Source: Hysterium pulicare CBS 123377 | Lineage: Eukaryota; Ascomycota; Dothideomycetes; Hysteriales; Hysteriaceae | DNA length: 64,000 nt | Direction of reading: 5' to 3' | Assembly: GCA_000467715.1 (NCBI GenBank) | Contig: AJFK01000315.1 | Location: 50,813-114,812, forward strand | Shown here: positions 59,274 to 64,000 of the stretch, in pieces | Layout: each line of letters starts with the position of its first letter | Position numbering within the stretch: position 1 is the stretch's first letter | The notes under the pieces: generated by a model | The model's input: only the letters and a program-made list of their open reading frames with translations | Told to the model about the DNA's origin: nothing | Database searches by the model: none | Position numbers and translations under genes: made by a program

Positions 59274-59993
59274 CTAATGAGAGGGCTTCGGTCCTTGCAC
59301 CATCTCTTCTTTTTCTTCTTTATCCCCATGTGCGAATACCGTGCCCTCCTCCACGAAACAATCCTTCAGTACTCTGTACAAGATCCCAGGCGTGCGTGCC
59401 TTCATTCTTTTGACAAAGAACTTCTCCAGCTCTTTCTCATCTTTGCCTTTCCCATTCCATTCCATGAACCATTTTGCTAACTCATCAGAGGCGCCGTATT
59501 CCGAAGGGCCGTATCCCGAAGGACCCCATTCACCCAACCGTCCAACTAGCTTCAATGTTTTCAATCCTGTGAACCCGGCCCGATTTAACCTGGTTATAAA
59601 TGACATTATCAGTTTTCTAGTATCCCGGAATCTATCGAGAGCTCCGAGGTCCAGTTCAAGATGTTGAATCCACGATCTGAATTTTGGATGCGGTAAAATG
59701 ATGCGCAATATATTATCCACCGGTGCTTGATCCACCCCAACCCGGAAAGTGTTATTCTGATAATAGACCTCTTCAGCTACACCAGAGAGATTCCTGCATT
59801 TGAGAAAGGTGGCCAGTCCGAGTCGTCTCCATGTGCGGTGTATCTTGTTCATCTTATAGTCTATGGGATACGGAAAAATAAGTAGATGTGAGAAGATTAT
59901 CAAAAGGAGTTCTTGAGGAAGTCGAGGAGAGCTCTTCGAAGATTTGGTGAACATGGCTGGAGCCTGCGTTTTGAAAATGTTGGAGGAAGACAT
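59274..59993 (-). CDS. F-box/2EXR-like family member, 239 residues
   Basis: Single exon from ATG 59993. Blocks: RLPQELLLIIFSHLLIFPYPID, GVAEEVYYQNNTFRVGVD, SWIQHLELDLG and RLNRAGFTGLKTLKLV, the same order and spacing as the other members. After the last block the protein has a direct repeat GPSGYGPSEYG and a charged helical end (EKELEKFFVKRMK). It is the only minus-strand member of this cluster. No signal peptide or membrane helix. Convergent with the PhyH gene, with stops 160 bp apart. Confidence 0.7.
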   Translation of the reverse strand: MSSSNIFKTQAPAMFTKSSKSSPRLPQELLLIIFSHLLIFPYPIDYKMNKIHRTWRRLGLATFLKCRNLSGVAEEVYYQNNTFRVGVDQAPVDNILRIILPHPKFRSWIQHLELDLGALDRFRDTRKLIMSFITRLNRAGFTGLKTLKLVGRLGEWGPSGYGPSEYGASDELAKWFMEWNGKGKDEKELEKFFVKRMKARTPGILYRVLKDCFVEEGTVFAHGDKEEKEEMVQGPKPSH

Positions 59994-60595
59994 GGCGGTT
60001 CGATTTGAAAGCTGAAAGGTTTGTCGATCTGGGAGGTTGAGTTAACGGACGCAGAAATATGGACGGTCAGGCTTTTTATGTTGGATCGAAGCTCAGAGCG
60101 CCAACTCTTCCATCGAGTGGGCCTTGGTTTCGAAGTCAGTATTGTCTATAAGTGGCTTATGAGTCACGAGAAGAATTTAAGACTGACGAGGTTTGAATTG
60201 AAAATTTCTTCTGGTAATGTCTTCGATCCATGGTACACAATGTTCTTTTTAAACTCTAAAATCCTCGCTCACACCCCTGGACGCAGAACAGAGACACGAC
60301 AAATTTGTTCTTTTAGCTTGTCGCTGCCAATATATGAGTTGCGTCCCTTCCTTTTTTTCATGCCTCCTACCAACTTAGGTTTGCCCTTTCATGTTCACAT
60401 ATATGTAAAAGTTGAAATAATTATACCTCCCACCCCCCATCCAGCTTCATTACAACCCACATGAACAGAAATCTCTCACGGACGGAAAAGCCATTTGGAC
60501 TTTGTCCCAAAGTTCAAGCCATTCCGGTACACAGCGAAGACCTTCAAAGAGAAAGATATACTTATTGTCAAGCGCCATCAAACTTTACACCTACC
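59994..60595. other. divergent intergenic region between two family members
   Basis: A 600-bp gap with AT-rich promoter-like sequence. A poly-T run lies at ~60350. No other gene seen. Confidence 0.45.
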
Positions 60596-61321
60596 ATGTC
60601 TTCACATGCTACATACCCATCTCTCCCTTACCTACCGACAGAGCTCCAGTTCCAGATAATGGCTCACTCATTACGATATCCCAATCCGATCACCGCCAAG
60701 ACGCAGAGCCAGCTCCTCCGCCAAAACAAATGGATGAGTCCACTCTCTAGGTTCCGATCGCGAACCGCCTCAAACTTCGAGCCTTTTTTGATATCCTTAG
60801 ACCCTGGAATCAGCGAAGAAGCCCGAAAGCTCTATTACAGCAGACACACTTTCCGGCTCACCGTCTTCTGCGATTGCAGCTATTACCATACTTTCAAAGC
60901 GCTGCTTCCGCCCAAGAATGCTAGACATCTGATCCGAAAGCTTGAAATCGATTTTTCCGGCATCGACTGCACCAGACATCCGAATCATCTGCATTGGAAA
61001 AGCATTCGTTTCACGGACTCCGGAAGAATGAAAAGGCTGGGCTTCACCAAGCTGAAGAGTGTTAAGATGATTAAAAAATCTAGGTGGCAGGAGTATATGA
61101 TGGTGCTGAAGTGGGTTGGAAAGGTTATCTTGATAGAGGCGTTATTGCTCCCGCTTGAGGTTCTCCTCGTGCCGCAAGGGTTGATTTGGCTTGTGGGGGT
61201 TGGTAATCCATTTTGGTGGGGGTGGGCTTATGGTGTGATTTTATCTTTGTTCATGTTTCGTTTCCACGCTTTGTACGTGCCGAATTATTTCGCCGTGTTC
61301 ACGCATTTGGGATATTTGTAG
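60596..61321 (+). CDS. F-box/2EXR-like family member with hydrophobic C-terminus
   Basis: Single exon, 241 residues from ATG 60596 (TACCATG); 45 in-frame codons upstream are judged leader. Blocks: YLPTELQFQIMAHSLRYPNPIT, EEARKLYYSRHTFRLTVF, HLIRKLEIDFS, RMKRLGFTKLKSVKMI. The last ~75 residues are strongly hydrophobic (GKVILIEALLLPLEVLLV, GLIWLVGV, WAYGVILSLFMF), enough for two or three membrane helices. A membrane-anchored member of the family is thus predicted. Function unknown. Confidence 0.7.
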   Translation: MSSHATYPSLPYLPTELQFQIMAHSLRYPNPITAKTQSQLLRQNKWMSPLSRFRSRTASNFEPFLISLDPGISEEARKLYYSRHTFRLTVFCDCSYYHTFKALLPPKNARHLIRKLEIDFSGIDCTRHPNHLHWKSIRFTDSGRMKRLGFTKLKSVKMIKKSRWQEYMMVLKWVGKVILIEALLLPLEVLLVPQGLIWLVGVGNPFWWGWAYGVILSLFMFRFHALYVPNYFAVFTHLGYL

Positions 61322-62441
61322 AGTTTGAAGGATCGTAATAAGTCTAGATAGTGTGTAAGTATGTCCTTGGCTTTTTCCTCATACTCCGGAACACATTTGA
61401 CCTCGGGGAAGCTTCTCAAATCTAGTTCAGGTCCTTGACAAGATTTTCATCCTCTTCTCTTCTTTCTATCTTCATTCAACCTCTCTTGCGTTTTATTCCC
61501 TTTACCTTTTTTTTTAGAAAATTACACTCCATTAGATAAGTATATTAAATTTGTCCAGAATCACGAGATTGCCCGATCCTTGGTACTAATCTCTAAATGA
61601 CTTCATAATGACATTGAGGAAAAGCATTGGAAGTAGATCATTGACGGGATCAAATGCAAACCGAATTGCGACCCCAGACTTCGGTTTGTGAAAGGTCCAT
61701 TGAAGATGCGGAGGAAAGAATTATGAGTGCTAGGAGAAGAGATTGAGAGGCTGGTGATAGTCAGGAGGGCCAGTGGATGCCGGCAGACGAGGGCCTTGAC
61801 TGGGGGCGGTTTCGAGAGTGATGGGATGATGAGCAACAGTGATGACGAGGACGGTGAAGATATGATAACATGAACGGAACTATACTTGTTTTCTCCAGTA
61901 AGTCTTCCAAATCTGGTTGCTCGCACACTCAGTTGATAGTTTGCCAAGCAGTGTCACATCGGTCTCGTACCATGAATCGAGTACTCAAAGCTACGAAAGT
62001 CAACCCTGTGTTCCTGGTAAGCTAATGTTTGCAAAATAAATCCCCGGCTGGTACTCCGGAAAAAAGATCACAGGTCCTTCGTCAAACTACTGATGGTGCA
62101 GGTCGGTCACTCTCTTAAAATCAGCCATGATGCCTTTCAACAATTCCATCGACATTGACCTAGGTCTGATCCAATCGAGAATTATAAATATTTAGCAGAA
62201 TGATTCCGAGAGTTTATTCAGAATCACATGGCTTTTGAACTTTGGTACTGATCCCCAATATTAACGTGGGATTAAAAGGTAATTATTTATACCGTGGCAT
62301 TTGGAAAAGGTGGCATATATAAAGTCTGCTTCAGGATACAAGTTCCCTCTCACTTTCCTATTTCACACTCAGTTTCCACTCACTTCCCCATGCCACAATC
62401 ACCAATCCATTTTCATTTATCCTCATCCAAAGCTCCTAAAT
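61322..62441. other. 1.1-kb intergenic
   Basis: AT-rich with a poly-T run at ~61508. Two stretches, near 61560 and 62218, resemble each other (see findings). A TATA element for the next gene lies at 62316. Confidence 0.45.
62316..62323 (+). promoter_or_regulatory. TATA box of gene at 62442
   Basis: TATATAAA about 120 bp upstream of the ATG at 62442. Its position supports that start over the open frame extending to 62301. Confidence 0.5.
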
Positions 62442-63239
62442 ATGTTCATAGACACGATGATACCTCCAACCTCCACCAAAAGTCTCCCTTTCCTCCCCAC
62501 CGAGATCATATTCGAAATTATTTCGTACATCGTCCTACACCCAGCTCCCATCACCGCCGAGGCACTCAAAACAGAGCTCCTTCGTTGGAACGGTGCTCCC
62601 CCCTCGACCCGGTTATCAAGTCTCATACCCTGGTTTGCCTCCACCGATCCTGCTATCCGATACGAGGCTAGGAAGCTTTTCTATCGCACCAATACCTTCC
62701 GTATCCATGCCGAATGTCTGCGCTGCCTGGGCATTGAGTCCATTGACGTAAGTCCGGTTCTGCACCCACCGCGAGAGGTGCGGAAGTGGGTTCGGTTTGT
62801 CGAAGTCGATATGTCAAAAATACTATGCGTACCAGCGCATGAAACGGAAAGGGCGCAAAGCTTCAAGAGATTCGAATCTAGAGCGAGATTGATGCTCGAA
62901 GCGAAGGGGTATTCGGATCTGAAGATTGTGAAGGTTATGCGGGAAACTCGGCAGGAAGAGTTGGTTGAGGAACCGGAGATGGACCTCGAGTCTGTTTTGG
63001 TGGGTTTCTACGTTCTCGTGTTGGTGGTTCTCTACATTCTCGCATTTATAGTGTCTTCCGAAGATTTCATCTTACGGTTTCTCGTTCTGTGCGTTAAGTT
63101 TGGAAGAGCGTCACTATGGGTGGGCTTGTTCGTTGTTGTGGAAGAAGTGCTAATTCATCATCTAGGGAGCCACTCCGGTTTATTCGCGTTCCTCGCTGAT
63201 CTCTTTCGTTATGTATCGTCGAGTGAAGGTCGGCGTTAG
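62442..63239 (+). CDS. F-box/2EXR-like family member with hydrophobic C-terminus
   Basis: Single exon, 265 residues from ATG 62442. Blocks: FLPTEIIFEIISYIVLHPAPIT, YEARKLFYRTNTFRIHAE, KWVRFVEVDMS, KGYSDLKIVKV. The C-terminal ~85 residues hold two hydrophobic segments (VLVGFYVLVLVVLYILAFIV and LWVGLFVVVEEVL), probable membrane helices. It is closest in design to the gene at 60596, and the two are neighbours on one strand, suggesting a tandem duplication. Function unknown. Confidence 0.7.
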   Translation: MFIDTMIPPTSTKSLPFLPTEIIFEIISYIVLHPAPITAEALKTELLRWNGAPPSTRLSSLIPWFASTDPAIRYEARKLFYRTNTFRIHAECLRCLGIESIDVSPVLHPPREVRKWVRFVEVDMSKILCVPAHETERAQSFKRFESRARLMLEAKGYSDLKIVKVMRETRQEELVEEPEMDLESVLVGFYVLVLVVLYILAFIVSSEDFILRFLVLCVKFGRASLWVGLFVVVEEVLIHHLGSHSGLFAFLADLFRYVSSSEGRR

Positions 63240-64000
63240 GAGGATGAGTAGGAGACTAGAGAGGCTGAGGAGTTTGTCCACGAGGCGCAAGTTATAAGAT
63301 TGCGGTCTTTGAGAGAGTATGAATCTGCCTAGGGCCGGGAGAGCAGAGGTTGCGGCCGGATGGACAAGGATGTATAGGATGTAGGATAACTAGTTGTAGA
63401 AGGCGCGGAGAAAAGATGTTACTGAATGTTCTGGACGCCATTCCATTCTCAACATAATTCGAACTATACCTAACAAGCGAAGGGAGGAGTGCACGGCCAC
63501 TAACGACTGACATACACACCTTGGCACTCGCTCGGCCATATTACCAGTTCTGCCACAGATACTAAACTTAGCTTCACTACTATCTGACTTCCAGAAACAA
63601 ATGCTCGCGGAACAACTCCGGCACACAAAACTTGATGGGCCTCCAGCTGAATCATCTGACCCAGTCCTCCGGCTTAGTCATGGAGTTGATTCCGTCTGCC
63701 GGCCACGGCCCGCTTAGACATAAATACCACTTCTTCCCATCCTCCCCTCCTCTTTTCTTTCCTCATCGGGTGGGTTGGGAAAGTGCGAAAGCACATGGGT
63801 CAAGTATGTTTCTATCTCCTCCCCTCTCACTCTTATCAATCCATCACTGATATGTCAAACCCAAATAGTATTTCAGTTTTTTCTCGTACCTGTTCTTCAG
63901 GCATATCCAGTTTTTGGAAACAGTTCTCTGAGCCGCTGGTTCCTTTTGGTTTACTATGTCAGAGAACACGGTGTCGCTCGTATTGCACTGCCTCGGGCTG
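63240..64000. other. end of window, no supported gene
   Basis: Only short ORFs are seen. An ATG at 63955 opens a frame (MSENTVSLVLHCLGL) that leaves the window after 15 codons and could be the start of another plus-strand gene. Confidence 0.35.

Noticed and set aside
62301-62441. Upstream extension of the gene at 62442
   Set aside because: It would start at a non-ATG codon and include the TATA box at 62316.

Overview
The window is nuclear DNA of a filamentous ascomycete (Pezizomycotina). Genes sit on both strands and carry short introns (mostly 45-70 nt) with GTRNGT-type donors and CTRAC/CTAAT-like branch sites. Several proteins are typical of moulds: class III chitin synthase, fungal kinesin-1, 151-residue Rad6, secreted S10 and S53 peptidases, a choline sulfatase and mitoribosomal mL58. 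Gene content fits Leotiomycetes or a near relative, but that placement is an inference. I see no rRNA, tRNA, CRISPR array, intact transposon or PKS/NRPS gene. Exon structures were worked out by hand by joining frames at GT..AG sites so that family motifs stay continuous.

0-10 kb: housekeeping genes. A disordered conserved protein, a DMAC1-like (DUF4536) small mitochondrial protein, the Dug1 Cys-Gly dipeptidase (with a possible mitochondrial-form start), mL58, a GFA-domain protein, the tiny TFIIH subunit Tfb5, a one-pass membrane protein with PPxY-type motifs and a beta-carbonic anhydrase. 10-20 kb: an orphan ORF overlapping a frameshifted Argonaute PIWI relic, a type-B carboxylesterase, choline sulfatase and RAD6. 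19-33 kb: kinesin-1 heavy chain, a gene-poor stretch with a degenerate ~72-bp repeat, class III chitin synthase, a DUF218 protein and a large disordered protein with an internal duplication.

34-43 kb: an IF-2B-fold protein, a PITSLRE-like CDK, a decayed coiled-coil gene, an orphan, a HAD phosphatase and a PLP-dependent serine/threonine dehydratase-family enzyme. 43-64 kb is more accessory. It holds six members of one F-box/2EXR-like family, a dual-specificity phosphatase with a decayed copy of its own 5' end, a tandem pair of small orphan paralogues, two secreted acid peptidases and a phytanoyl-CoA dioxygenase-like enzyme.

Functional links are modest. Kinesin-1 and class III chitin synthase both serve polar hyphal growth. 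Dug1, choline sulfatase, the dehydratase-family enzyme and the two peptidases touch sulfur/nitrogen scavenging. The most unusual elements are the local F-box/2EXR-like family (two members with hydrophobic C-terminal tails), the Argonaute relic, the small paralogue pair and the duplicated-module protein.
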